Part shown: positions 17,201 to 25,627 of the stretch, one piece after another
Position numbering within the stretch: position 1 is the stretch's first letter
Layout: every line of letters starts with the position of its first letter
NCBI GenBank assembly: GCA_947302715.1
Contig: CAMYVY010000002.1
Coordinates: 62,001-126,000, forward strand
Length of the DNA stretch: 64,000 nt
DNA from: an uncultured Clostridia bacterium
Lineage (GTDB): Bacteria > Bacillota > Clostridia > Peptostreptococcales > Anaerovoracaceae
Reading direction: 5' to 3'
Position numbers and translations under genes: made by a program
Notes under the pieces: generated by a model
Seen by the model: only the letters and a program-made list of their open reading frames with translations
The model's database searches: none
What the model was told of the DNA's origin: nothing

Positions 17201-20200
17201 TCTGAGCATCAAACGTTACCTGTACCCACTCTCCTGCGTATGCCAGTACTTCTGCATCTTCTACATCATTCCCAAGCGTTACAACAAGCTTATTTGTTTC
17301 AGCATCATAATCCCATGCTGCACCCTCGATTACTGTTCCTTCCTTCGAAAGCTTAGGTGCTGTCTTTCCGTCTTCACCTTCTCCTTCCTTGTGGGCTACT
17401 CTTACATCTCCCACAAGTTCAAGTGCTTCTACGAGTTCATCAGTAATCTCTACAAATACTGCATCCTTCGTTACATATGCCTGGATATCGTATGTATATA
17501 CTTCATCCATCGCAGCGAGATCCGTATGTACTCCGCCATCCTTTGCTTCACCTTCATCGGACTTCTTGTTTACGTACTTCTCGATTTCTGGTTCTTCTGC
17601 AGGTGGTTCATCTTCCGGTGTCGGTGGAGTTACTGTTACTGTGTTGGATGTATCCTTATATGATACGCCAGCCTCATTATCCACAGTGATTGTGTACTGA
17701 GCTGTGTTAGGAAGTCCCTTGTGACCTCTACGAGCGTTTAGAGGTGCATTGTCCTTATTCTCAGGATCGCGACTTTCATTAATATCCTCATCAATGAATT
17801 CCTGATTTGAAACAATTTCCTTATAAAGAGGTTCAAGCTCTTCATACTCGTAATTCGGATTAATCTTAGCTGTGAATGTAACCTTTACCCAGTGTCCGCG
17901 GAAATCCTTAGCATCAGCAATCTCTACTGTCAATTTTTGCCCGTCAATATTGCTTTCTGCTTTATCGCCTAACAATGTGACATCAAATTCACCATTCTTA
18001 TCACCATCATTTAACTTAACGGTGGCAGTATTGAACTTATCTGTCTCCTTACCAAATACATCGTATCTTACGTCATGGTTATTGTTTTCACCAAGGTCAA
18101 CAACTGTTACATCCTCATTTGCGAATACAAGATAGTCCTTAAGCGTATCTGTAATTTCTACACTCTCTGCATCCTTTGTTACATAAGCAATGATGTCATA
18201 CTTGAATTCTTCATCAATCGCATCAAGATCCTTATGAACTGCTTCAGATACATACTTCTCGATTTCAGGCTTCCCTGGTTCTTCAGGCTCTTCCGGTTTT
18301 ACTGTAACCGTATTGGTTTTAGCTTCACTCTTCGGATTATTTCCAACCTTAATCTGAACCTTTGCTGTATTATCAATACCCTCATGTGTTTCTTGTTCAG
18401 TTGTTACATCAAGAGAACCATTTTCACTTACCTGAGTATATTCACTTGCAAGCGCCTCAAGGTCAGCCTTTGCTGCTTCCGTAAGTTCTGCTTCAAATAC
18501 AACCATGATGTAATGACCGCGATAATCAGTCAAATCCTGTTTCTTGTATTTGATGCTACCATCTTCATTAGCCTGCGCATTGCCTTTTTCATCAAGGTCA
18601 AGCTCATTAGCAATTACAACTTCCAGTACTCCGTTTTCTGCGGAAACCTTGGCCTCGCTTACTTCCTCGGCACCTGTTGTGGATACTGTAGCAGCTTCTT
18701 CACTTTCAGCAGCCTTGTCAGCTGTCATGTGGTTGTTCTTTGTTCCAAGGTCATATACCTTTACATTGCCACCATCTTTAAACTGAAGATTAGAATCCAA
18801 TTCGTCGCTTATGGTGATCTTATCAGCATCAACAGGAACAAAGGATATAATCTGATATTCGAAGCTTTCGTTTACATTTACATCAGCATGTACATTTTCT
18901 CTAATGTACTTTTCAGGACCCGGTTCTTCCGGCTTAACTGTTACAGTATTGGAAACCTTGTCATAGTCTTCCTTGTGCTCGTTCTTTACCTCTACCTGCA
19001 TCTTAGCGGTATTTGCAATTCCGCCGTGGGCTTCGTCAGAAAGAACAGGTTCATTCTTCACGATATTTACGGACTTAAGATCAGCAAGAGACTTTGTTCC
19101 TGCTTTGATTTCTTCCTGTAATTCCTTCTTAATCTGAGCCTTAAATGTAACCTTTACCCAGTGACCGCGGAGAGGAGTTGCAAATTGATCTTCCTTAGCG
19201 TTCTTGTAACCTTCCTCATTCTCACCTGTAAGTTCCTCAAGCTTGTTCTCAATAGTAACGACGAGCTTCTTATTCTTTTCGCCATCTACTATCTCAACCT
19301 TGGCATCATCAAACTTGGTACCCGACTCTGCAACTGTCGCATCACCATTATCCGCTATTGCTTCATTTGATACATCGTTAAGCGGCTTGTGATTGTTTTT
19401 GCCACCCATATCAAAGACTTCAACAGCAGTCGCCTCTGTCGCAAACTCTAAATCTTCAACAAGCTCATCAGTTATGGTAATCTTGTCGGCATCCATTGGA
19501 ACATATGCCATGATGTCATATGTAAATACTTCATCAAGCTTAATATCCTTATGAACTGCCTTGTTTACGTACTTTTCTATTTCAGGTTCAATATCGTTAT
19601 TGAGGCCCTGTCCAAATTCTACAGTTGTAAAGTTTACATCAACAACTACTTCAGTATTTCCAACAGAAACAGTTGTTGTAGTTGCTTTTTCTTTCTTTGT
19701 TAGCGAGTTAACTTCAACATCACCCGATGTTACAACATACTCACTTGTTACTTTTTCGCTGGCATCAAGTTCTTCTATGACGATTTTCCATGTGCCATCC
19801 GCCAATTCAGGCTTTTCAGTTAAGCTACCAAGCTTAGTTAATCCATCCTTGGTTGAAGGATCTATTATCTCTTCCGGATTTTTCGGATCAATATATTTAA
19901 AGAGTGCCTGCGGGATTCCTTCCGCATCCTTGTATGTGGTTGGAAGCGTAATGGATGCAACCCAAACATAATCGCTCTTCTTTGTATTTTCGGTAACTAC
20001 TGAATATCCGTCATCAGCATTTCCGTCCAAATTAAATGTATAGTCATTACCTAAAGAATGTTTCTCACCATTGTCATCGACATACATTACTCTGAATTTG
20101 GTTTCTTTGGGCTCTAATTCCTCTGACCACTTCTTGATGAACTGTAGTGATGCCTCATGTCTCCAAACATCTTCAGGCTTACCAAATATAACTGTACCAT

Positions 20201-22535
20201 CGGCAGCGATACCGCCACCGTCTCTGGATAGATTGTTGACAATCTGAATCCCCTCATTGTTTCTGCTCGCAGGATCAATTGCATTAGTTACGCTGAAGCC
20301 GCTTCCAAATACCTTTCCATCTCCGGAAACAGGTTTATTTGTTGCTTCATTAATCCATGTGTGTCCCGGTGTGTCGCCCAAAATAACGCTGCCATTACCA
20401 CTGTTATAAACGTGAATATCCTGACCATTATTTTGTGCAATATTTGAATCTATAACAACATTATTTTCTGCGTTAATGGAAATAGAACCCGCACCACCAA
20501 TCGGGCAGAACCATAGTCCTCCACCGTTTCCGTATGTGCCAAAATCAATGTCCTTCGTTCTGCTGGGAGCAATTCTTGAATCACTATTTAGCGGGTAACC
20601 ATCAGCATTTGTATTACCAAGCATTCTATCAAGCTTGTTATTCTTGTCGGCATCACCCTTAGGTCCTATAGATTCATTTCCACCCACATAGCCCTCATGG
20701 ATATACAGAGTATAAGTATAGTTTGGAGAATCGCCTTCAACGTAAATACCACCACCAAGTGAACGGCAGTTATTGTTTGAAATTGTACCGCCGGTTAGTG
20801 ATACTCCGTTTGATTCTACATTGATGGCACCACCTCTTACAAATGCAGTGTTTCCATCAAGTGTACCACCGCTCATGTTGAAATAGCCATCAGTTCCTCT
20901 TATCTCCGGGTTCTTGATTGCAGGTCTTGGGTTTGCATTCCAATCCTTCTTTACATAACCATTGGTACCAAAGTCTGTTGCCCATACAGCACCACCTCTG
21001 GCCCATGTTACGTTGTTGTTCATCTGACCGGCGGACATGTTAACAGTACCACCATGTTCAGCCAGAACAGCACCGGCGTAATGGAAGCCAACGTTTTTAT
21101 CTATTGCTGCTTTATCACTAATGTTAAGAGTTGAACCACTTGTAACTATAAACGCACCAGAATCGCCTTTGTTCTTATCAATAACTGCTGATCCGGAAAG
21201 ATTTGCAGTTGCACCATTCTTAAGAATAGCTGCACCGGCAGTGTTAGTCATCATAGTATTATTAAGGTAATTCTTTGTATCAACTACCTCCATACCGGAC
21301 TTTGATTCATCAGCAATATAGCCCACACGGTTATTGGTGATGTTTCCGCTGTTCATATTAAACGTTCCACCATCAACAACAACAGGTGCAGTCCACTGCA
21401 CGCTTCTTGTATCAAGGTTATCCTCACCATGAGCAAGAGTTACAAAATCCGTTAAGGTGGCACCTTCAATATTTAATGTTCCACCGCTCTTAACATCAAC
21501 AAAGAATCCCTTTGCGGTTTCCTTGTCCTTGGACCAGAACATTCCGGTTCCATATCCCTTGCCGTTCTGAGGAATAACAGGGGTTGATGTATCGCAAACA
21601 CTAGTAATTTGAGACTTATCTTCTATTTCTTCCTCAACGTAAAATATGTACTTTTCCCTGCTACCCTCGTGTTTGGCATAAGCATTATTTCCAATATCAC
21701 CAGTCTGCCAGGTAGGTGCATTGCCTCTTCTTACTAAAAACCAAATCTGGCTATACTCGTCCATCGACCAATAAATATCTTTATCTGTCGCTACGGAATC
21801 ATTAGCGACAATCGGTCCTCCTTGACTATTGGAAAACCATTGCCAATTAATCCATTCACCATTACTTGCCTTTATTCTATAACCCTTTTTATTGTCATTT
21901 ACAGTCGGACCATATAAAGCAAGATTAATAAGTGCTGTCTTTTGATATTCCTTCTTTAACGTTTTATATGTTTCTCCGTTTACAATCTTATCTTCAAAAA
22001 CATCGTTAAAGGAAACATATTTTATATAGTTATCGCTACCTAACGCCAAAGCCTTTGTTTTGTCTTTTGTGACAATAACTACATCTTCTCCTTGATAACT
22101 TCCATCGTTAAAAATATTGTCTGTAGTTTCAACCCAAACTTTTTCTTTCTTGGGTTTATCCTGACAAGAAACCACCTTGCCGGAGAGTGTCACATCCCCC
22201 AATGTCAAAGTACCACTCGTTACCTTGAACATAGTGTCGTACACAGATCTTTCCTTCTGGTAAATGGTTTTTCCACCTATCAGTTTTACATTCTGCGTAA
22301 TTTCAATGGTGCTATCAGAAGCCAAATCGTCGAGTAGCTCGATAGTTCCACCGTTTTTAACAGCCTCTTTGAGCTCGTCCCAGGAGCTGACTTGAGCTGT
22401 CACTGTCTCATCCGCATAGGCATTCAAAATCCCCGCCGGTGCTGTGCCAAAGAGCACTATGACCGCGAGGACCAATGCTAATACACGTCTGAGATAGCTG
22501 TCGTTCTTTCCCTTTTTCGACAGTATCTTGTTCAT
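14253..22535 (-). CDS. giant sortase-anchored multidomain adhesin (2760 residues)
   Basis: Predicted cell-wall adhesin or scaffold; ligand unknown. Order seen: signal peptide 1-41 (AYA cleavage); a right-handed beta-helix-like region about 44-780 with many NMSGG/SNN/GGAI-type turns; a CnaB-like stretch about 793-980; five repeats of 205-225 residues (about 982-2087), each opening EIEKYVN or similar, with VH-D-L...YDI-AYV and ITDEL, as in fimbrial isopeptide-forming domains; a SpaA/CnaB module (about 2093-2200); a Spy0128/FctA-like module (about 2209-2404) interrupted by a Thr/Glu/Ala/Pro tract; two more SpaA modules; a Pro-rich wall spanner (about 2640-2726); PAPKTGDAN with PKTG at 2727-2730, a membrane helix and KKKAKKS. 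A GGGAGG ribosome site supports the start. Repeats 4 and 5 share a long identical DNA stretch. No YPK pilin motif was seen, so a pilus backbone role is unlikely. Confidence 0.88.
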   Translation of the reverse strand: MNKILSKKGKNDSYLRRVLALVLAVIVLFGTAPAGILNAYADETVTAQVSSWDELKEAVKNGGTIELLDDLASDSTIEITQNVKLIGGKTIYQKERSVYDTMFKVTSGTLTLGDVTLSGKVVSCQDKPKKEKVWVETTDNIFNDGSYQGEDVVIVTKDKTKALALGSDNYIKYVSFNDVFEDKIVNGETYKTLKKEYQKTALINLALYGPTVNDNKKGYRIKASNGEWINWQWFSNSQGGPIVANDSVATDKDIYWSMDEYSQIWFLVRRGNAPTWQTGDIGNNAYAKHEGSREKYIFYVEEEIEDKSQITSVCDTSTPVIPQNGKGYGTGMFWSKDKETAKGFFVDVKSGGTLNIEGATLTDFVTLAHGEDNLDTRSVQWTAPVVVDGGTFNMNSGNITNNRVGYIADESKSGMEVVDTKNYLNNTMMTNTAGAAILKNGATANLSGSAVIDKNKGDSGAFIVTSGSTLNISDKAAIDKNVGFHYAGAVLAEHGGTVNMSAGQMNNNVTWARGGAVWATDFGTNGYVKKDWNANPRPAIKNPEIRGTDGYFNMSGGTLDGNTAFVRGGAINVESNGVSLTGGTISNNNCRSLGGGIYVEGDSPNYTYTLYIHEGYVGGNESIGPKGDADKNNKLDRMLGNTNADGYPLNSDSRIAPSRTKDIDFGTYGNGGGLWFCPIGGAGSISINAENNVVIDSNIAQNNGQDIHVYNSGNGSVILGDTPGHTWINEATNKPVSGDGKVFGSGFSVTNAIDPASRNNEGIQIVNNLSRDGGGIAADGTVIFGKPEDVWRHEASLQFIKKWSEELEPKETKFRVMYVDDNGEKHSLGNDYTFNLDGNADDGYSVVTENTKKSDYVWVASITLPTTYKDAEGIPQALFKYIDPKNPEEIIDPSTKDGLTKLGSLTEKPELADGTWKIVIEELDASEKVTSEYVVTSGDVEVNSLTKKEKATTTTVSVGNTEVVVDVNFTTVEFGQGLNNDIEPEIEKYVNKAVHKDIKLDEVFTYDIMAYVPMDADKITITDELVEDLEFATEATAVEVFDMGGKNNHKPLNDVSNEAIADNGDATVAESGTKFDDAKVEIVDGEKNKKLVVTIENKLEELTGENEEGYKNAKEDQFATPLRGHWVKVTFKAQIKKELQEEIKAGTKSLADLKSVNIVKNEPVLSDEAHGGIANTAKMQVEVKNEHKEDYDKVSNTVTVKPEEPGPEKYIRENVHADVNVNESFEYQIISFVPVDADKITISDELDSNLQFKDGGNVKVYDLGTKNNHMTADKAAESEEAATVSTTGAEEVSEAKVSAENGVLEVVIANELDLDEKGNAQANEDGSIKYKKQDLTDYRGHYIMVVFEAELTEAAKADLEALASEYTQVSENGSLDVTTEQETHEGIDNTAKVQIKVGNNPKSEAKTNTVTVKPEEPEEPGKPEIEKYVSEAVHKDLDAIDEEFKYDIIAYVTKDAESVEITDTLKDYLVFANEDVTVVDLGENNNHDVRYDVFGKETDKFNTATVKLNDGDKNGEFDVTLLGDKAESNIDGQKLTVEIADAKDFRGHWVKVTFTAKINPNYEYEELEPLYKEIVSNQEFIDEDINESRDPENKDNAPLNARRGHKGLPNTAQYTITVDNEAGVSYKDTSNTVTVTPPTPEDEPPAEEPEIEKYVNKKSDEGEAKDGGVHTDLAAMDEVYTYDIQAYVTKDAVFVEITDELVEALELVGDVRVAHKEGEGEDGKTAPKLSKEGTVIEGAAWDYDAETNKLVVTLGNDVEDAEVLAYAGEWVQVTFDAQIKEEYRDITKLKDVAEVWEEVVENDPIDDATVDAAEGSEATVERHAGILNKTEYEINKSKLGFDLGNSYNDKSNTVTVTPPTPEEPPTEEEPEIEKYVNKKSDEGEAKDGGVHTDLAAMDEVYTYDIQAYVTKDAVFVEITDQLVEALELVGDVTVAHKAGEGEDGTVAPKLSKAGTTIEDATCNYDAETNKLVVTLGKDAEDAEVLAYAGEWVQVTFDAQIKEEYRDITKLKDVAEVWEEVVENDPIDDATVDAAEGSEATVERHAGILNKTEYEINKSKLGFDLGNSYNDKSNTVTVTPPTPEEPPVPEEPEEFPIKFSKTDLEGEELEGATIKVTGPDGFEETWTSKKDDETGKTEHVLELKPGKYEMVEVVAPEGFQTVTTTIEFEVTEDGKVNLITAKVNNGGKIELLDVDHIVLRDAPNPEPIPGEVKAEIEAKKVLEGKELEGNDFTFELVDANGDVVARATNDKEGSIKFAPITYTEEGVFEYTIREVKGNQANIDYDEATFKAIVTVKDVTPEVEVEPAATEETTDNAKIEELDAPVEETPADAEATETEEAAEETPAAETTEATEETPAETEATEETPAETEATEAETADTTQPVQIVLEASVEYSGDAVFTNKYNKIPVIISKTDLGGKELPGAEMKLVGPDGFEETWTSTKDPKTIELEPGEYVMTEVVAPEGFQTVTTEMKFVVKPDGTVELQTTTVNNGGKIEVLEGNHVVLQDAPKPDEPPTPPDEPPTPPDIPETPGDETFPVYISKTDLGGKELPGATIKVTGPNQFEAEWTSTDEAHVLKLEPGNYTMVETVAPEGYQQITTVMAFVVDKDGKVTLETTTVNNGGEIEVLEGNHIVLKDAPEDKPEEPPVPEEPPTPEEPPVPEEPPTPEEPPTPGTPPDIPRTPGENPPTPTPPTPETPPNIPRTPGENPPTPDSPPNIPRTPGETPPAPKTGDANDMGLWLAIIGVAGIGLLATAKKKAKKS
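16279..17237. repeat. 296-bp identical repeat pair inside the adhesin gene
   Basis: The segments 16279-16574 and 16942-17237 (offset 663 bp) are identical as far as I can read base by base. Flanking parts of the same two protein repeats differ at many positions, mostly synonymous (for example around 16740-16920 against 17400-17580). This mosaic is the mark of recent gene conversion or unequal exchange. Confidence 0.88.
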
Positions 22536-22590
22536 GATTTTATTTCCTCCCTCAGAAAATAATTAAAGTTGAATAAGTTAGTTTTGAAAT

Positions 22591-22623
22591 AGCAATGCGA
22601 CGCCCCAAATGCATCACATTGCT
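22591..22623 (-). promoter_or_regulatory. 5'-leader hairpin of the giant adhesin mRNA
   Basis: On the minus strand AGCAATGTGATGC pairs with GCGTCGCATTGCT (13 pairs, two G-U) around a 7-nt loop. It ends about 55 nt before the start codon and does not cover the GGGAGG site. It may be a stability or regulatory structure; it does not match a riboswitch class I know. Confidence 0.5.
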
Positions 22624-22646
22624 ATCGAATAAATCTTGCCACTATA

Positions 22647-22675
22647 AATATGTTCCCCAAGTAATAAAACATATT
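22647..22675 (-). promoter_or_regulatory. second leader stem-loop of the adhesin mRNA
   Basis: AATATGTT (22647-22654) and AACATATT (22668-22675) form a perfect 8-bp stem with a 13-nt loop; GCC/GGC at 22638-22640 and 22683-22685 may close an outer stem. With the hairpin at 22591 and the element at 22811 it forms a structured leader. Confidence 0.4.
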
Positions 22676-22810
22676 AATAATCGGCAACTGTTGGGAATTA
22701 TAGGAGCCTTCCTGTTACTGAAAGGAGATATTTTCGTTATTGAATAATTATCGTTATGTTATCAAAGCGTTGAATTTTAAGCCACCGTTTTAGTGCGCTA
22801 AAGTGTTTTG

Positions 22811-22871
22811 TAGTACTTTTGTACGATAAGAAAAACGCCCCAAAGGCGCAAAAAATCAACCAAAAGTACTA
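22811..22871. repeat. 11-bp inverted repeat enclosing a terminator-like hairpin
   Basis: TAGTACTTTTG (22811-22821) and CAAAAGTACTA (22861-22871) are perfect complements 39 bp apart. Inside lies a short CGCC/GGCG hairpin with A-runs and T-runs on both sides. On the minus strand this would fold as a nested hairpin with U-rich flanks in the long leader of the adhesin gene; it could act as an attenuator or be a small mobile palindrome remnant. Confidence 0.6.
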
Positions 22872-23143
22872 TTATTCAAACAGGCATATTCATCGATATG
22901 TATATTTATAACCGCTCAAAAAACAACATTAAAAAAAATTATAATTTTTTTATTAATAACAACAAAAAATATTCTTAAAAGATGCACAGGCAACAGTTTT
23001 CTTGTATATTCAGACAAAAACAACACTTTTCCGTTCTAAGGGAATCTATCACTAAAATAGTATCTCAATCACAATATGTTGTTTCTTGTAGTTTTGTGAT
23101 CACTTCTCTCTTTTATCTCATGATCATTTTTTACATAACAAAA
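22872..23143. other. AT-rich non-coding promoter region
   Basis: This stretch lies between the hppA terminator and the leader element of the adhesin gene. It is very A/T rich, with homopolymer runs near 22930-22970. A weak minus-strand candidate promoter (TTGTTT, 16 bp, TATACA) sits near 22895-22925. A short plus-strand frame at 22982-23212 runs through the hppA terminator and has no ribosome site, so I do not call a gene. Confidence 0.4.
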
Positions 23144-23170
23144 GGACGATTCCATTATCCGGAATCGTCC
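23144..23170 (-). terminator. terminator of hppA
   Basis: Perfect 10-bp stem GGACGATTCC/GGAATCGTCC with a 7-nt loop, followed on the minus strand by TTTTGTTATG and an A/T run. It lies about 54 bp past the hppA stop and belongs to the GGACGG(T/C)TCC hairpin family. Confidence 0.8.
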
Positions 23171-23223
23171 CTGAATACCAATTATGTTTACTATATTAGT
23201 TTCTTAGTATAGACCTATGAAAT

Positions 23224-25242
23224 TTAGCCAAGTAGTCCTGCCAGGAGGCCTGCACCAAACATAGGTGCAAATACTACAGCTACGATGGTCATAAGCTTGA
23301 TTAGGATGTTGATGGATGGACCGGAGGTATCTTTGAACGGATCACCTACCGTATCACCAACTACAGCAGCTTTGTGAGGCTCTGAGCCCTTGCCGCCAAA
23401 ATGACCTTCTTCGATGTATTTCTTTGCGTTGTCCCATGCGCCGCCTGCATTACTCATCATGATTGCGAGGAGTACGCCTGCAGCCAGTGCTCCGCCGAGC
23501 ATTCCTGCCAGAGCTTCTGCTCCGAGAAGGAAGCCAACGATTAGTGGAACTACTATAGCCATGAGGCCCGGGATAACCATTTCCTTTAGAGCAGCGCCTG
23601 TAGAGATGTCTACGCAGCGAGCATAATCAGGCTTGGCTGTTCCTTCCATGATTCCCGGAGTTTCTCTGAACTGACGACGAACTTCTTCGATCATCTGGTT
23701 GGCAGCTCTACCAACAGAGTTCATTGTCATAGCAGAGAATAGGAACGGAAGCATTGCTCCGATGAATAGTCCGATGATTACGATTGGATTGAGCAAGCTT
23801 ACATTGCTTACGCCTGCAACCTCTGCGTATGATACGAAGAGAGCAAGTGCTGTAAGTGCTGCAGAACCAATTGCAAATCCCTTACCGATAGCTGCTGTTG
23901 TATTACCTACAGCGTCGAGCTTGTCGGTGATTTCTCTGACTTCGTGTGGCAGCTCGCTCATTTCTGCGATACCACCTGCGTTATCGGATACAGGACCATA
24001 AGCGTCAACAGCTACTGTCATACCGGTTGTGGAAAGCATACCTACTGCGGAAAGTGCGATTCCGTATACTCCACCAAAGGCATATGCGATGTAAATAGCA
24101 ACTGCAATGAAGATGATTGGGAAGAGTGTGGACATCATTCCAACACCGAGACCGGATATGATTGTTGTAGCAGCACCTGTCTGGCTCTGGTCAGCAATCT
24201 TCTTTACGGAGTTGTAGTCGCCTGATGTATAAACTTCTGTAATCTTACCAATTGCTATACCGCAGATAAGTCCTGCAATAATAGCCCATGCATAGTTCAT
24301 GCTTCCGAGCATGCTGTTGGAAAGAACGATTGCGCATACGATTACGATTGCGCCGCTTATATATGTTCCCATATTGAGAGCACTTGCCGGGTTTCCGCCT
24401 TCCTTACCTCTAACAAGGAGGATTCCAAGGATGGATGCCAGAATACCGATTGCTGAGAGTATCAATGGGAATACAGCAAAGGTTGCTTCGTTAGTTCCGT
24501 TAGCAGAATTAGCAGCAGCAACTGATGCCAGTGTAACTGCAGAAATAATGGAACCTACATAAGATTCAAATAGGTCGGAACCCATACCTGCTACGTCACC
24601 AACATTATCGCCTACGTTATCTGCGATAACTGCCGGGTTTCTTGGATCGTCCTCAGGGATTCCTGCTTCTACCTTACCAACAAGGTCAGCACCTACATCG
24701 GCAGCCTTGGTGTAGATACCGCCTCCTACACGGCCGAATAATGCCATCGAGGATGCGCCAAGGCCAAATCCTGTTACGCACTGTGTAACTGTTGCAAGGT
24801 CGAGTACGCAGAATATCAGACCAACACCCAGAAGACCAAGTCCAGATACGCAGAGACCCATGACTGCACCTGATCTAAATGCAACAGCCAGTGCCTTTGG
24901 CATACCAGATGTCATTGCAGCGTTCGCTGTTCTGACGTTACCCTTTGTTGCAACGCTCATTCCGAAGTATCCGGCAAGTACCGAGAAAAGTGCACCGAAT
25001 ACATACAGACATGCAGTAATCCAACTGTGAAGGAGTACACCTATTGCTACAAAGAGTACGACAATCACGATTACCATCGTCTTATACTCTCTCTTGAGGA
25101 AGGCCATTGCACCCTCATGGATGTAACCGGCGATTTCCTTCATACGGTCATTTCCTTCTTCCTGTTTGCCTATCCAGCTTGCCAGCACAAACGCCACAAT
25201 AAGGCCTACTGCTGCGGCAGCCGGAGCCAACCAACCAATCAT
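23224..25242 (-). CDS. hppA: membrane-bound ion-translocating pyrophosphatase
   Basis: Hydrolyses pyrophosphate and uses the energy to pump H+ or Na+ across the membrane. The 672-residue protein is almost all membrane helix, with the substrate-site blocks [18 protein letters not shown] (near residue 175), [19 protein letters not shown] and, near the end, [14 protein letters not shown]. The [10 protein letters not shown] block near residue 446 has Ala where K+-independent enzymes carry Lys, so it is predicted to be K+-dependent; H+ against Na+ cannot be settled by eye. I start at 25242 because AAGGAGG lies 8 bp upstream and [11 protein letters not shown] opens the first helix. It follows secG and the glycolysis genes, which links PPi energy saving to that operon. 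Confidence 0.95.
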   Translation of the reverse strand: MIGWLAPAAAAVGLIVAFVLASWIGKQEEGNDRMKEIAGYIHEGAMAFLKREYKTMVIVIVVLFVAIGVLLHSWITACLYVFGALFSVLAGYFGMSVATKGNVRTANAAMTSGMPKALAVAFRSGAVMGLCVSGLGLLGVGLIFCVLDLATVTQCVTGFGLGASSMALFGRVGGGIYTKAADVGADLVGKVEAGIPEDDPRNPAVIADNVGDNVGDVAGMGSDLFESYVGSIISAVTLASVAAANSANGTNEATFAVFPLILSAIGILASILGILLVRGKEGGNPASALNMGTYISGAIVIVCAIVLSNSMLGSMNYAWAIIAGLICGIAIGKITEVYTSGDYNSVKKIADQSQTGAATTIISGLGVGMMSTLFPIIFIAVAIYIAYAFGGVYGIALSAVGMLSTTGMTVAVDAYGPVSDNAGGIAEMSELPHEVREITDKLDAVGNTTAAIGKGFAIGSAALTALALFVSYAEVAGVSNVSLLNPIVIIGLFIGAMLPFLFSAMTMNSVGRAANQMIEEVRRQFRETPGIMEGTAKPDYARCVDISTGAALKEMVIPGLMAIVVPLIVGFLLGAEALAGMLGGALAAGVLLAIMMSNAGGAWDNAKKYIEEGHFGGKGSEPHKAAVVGDTVGDPFKDTSGPSINILIKLMTIVAVVFAPMFGAGLLAGLLG

Positions 25243-25279
25243 GAATGATACCTCCTTTTCACTTGCCAAGAATACACCA

Positions 25280-25302
25280 AAGAGGTACCATGAGTACCTC
25301 TT
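25280..25302 (-). terminator. hairpin between secG and hppA
   Basis: Perfect 9-bp stem AAGAGGTAC/GTACCTCTT with a 5-nt loop. No U-run follows on either strand, so it is more likely an mRNA processing or stability element between secG and hppA than a terminator. Confidence 0.4.
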
Positions 25303-25351
25303 GATAATCCTTCAGCAAATGCTCAAATATTTTTTCTATAAATTATAAACA

Positions 25352-25582
25352 TTATTTAACTGCCAATAGAATTAAAGAAATTACAATGAAGAGTACTGCT
25401 GCAACAACAGTTAACTTCTTTAACAAAGCTTCATATGGGCTGCTCTTTTTCTTTCCAAAGAGCTGCTCTGCACCTCCTGCTATGGAACCGGAAAGTCCAT
25501 CGCTGTTTCCGGACTGGAGCAATACGCTAACGATTAAGAATATGCTCACTATTGCCATAACTACCATCAAAAATGTCTGCAT
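25352..25582 (-). CDS. secG: preprotein translocase subunit SecG
   Basis: Small partner of SecYE in protein export. The 76 residues show two membrane helices (about 3-22 and 53-74) joined by the family loop VLLQSGNSDGLSGSIAGGAEQLFGKKK, quoted here in part only as LLQSGNSDGLSGSI. It lies 45 bp downstream of tpiA, the position it holds in many Firmicutes glycolytic operons. Confidence 0.95.
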   Translation of the reverse strand: MQTFLMVVMAIVSIFLIVSVLLQSGNSDGLSGSIAGGAEQLFGKKKSSPYEALLKKLTVVAAVLFIVISLILLAVK

Positions 25583-25627
25583 GATTATCCTCCAAATTAT
25601 ATATATGTAGTCAACTATTGGATTTTA

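Noticed and set aside
18075..19121. Open plus-strand frame of 348 codons inside the giant adhesin
   Set aside because: Antisense to a repetitive gene with strong codon bias; the translation is Cys/Phe/Tyr-rich and not protein-like.
14253..22535. Pilus backbone subunit
   Set aside because: No YPK pilin motif, no E-box seen and no adjacent pilus sortase; SpaA-type modules alone do not prove a pilin.
22982..23212. Small plus-strand protein of 76 residues
   Set aside because: The frame runs through the hppA terminator and has no ribosome site.
25280..25302. Riboswitch before hppA
   Set aside because: Only one simple stem-loop is visible, with no known aptamer sequence.
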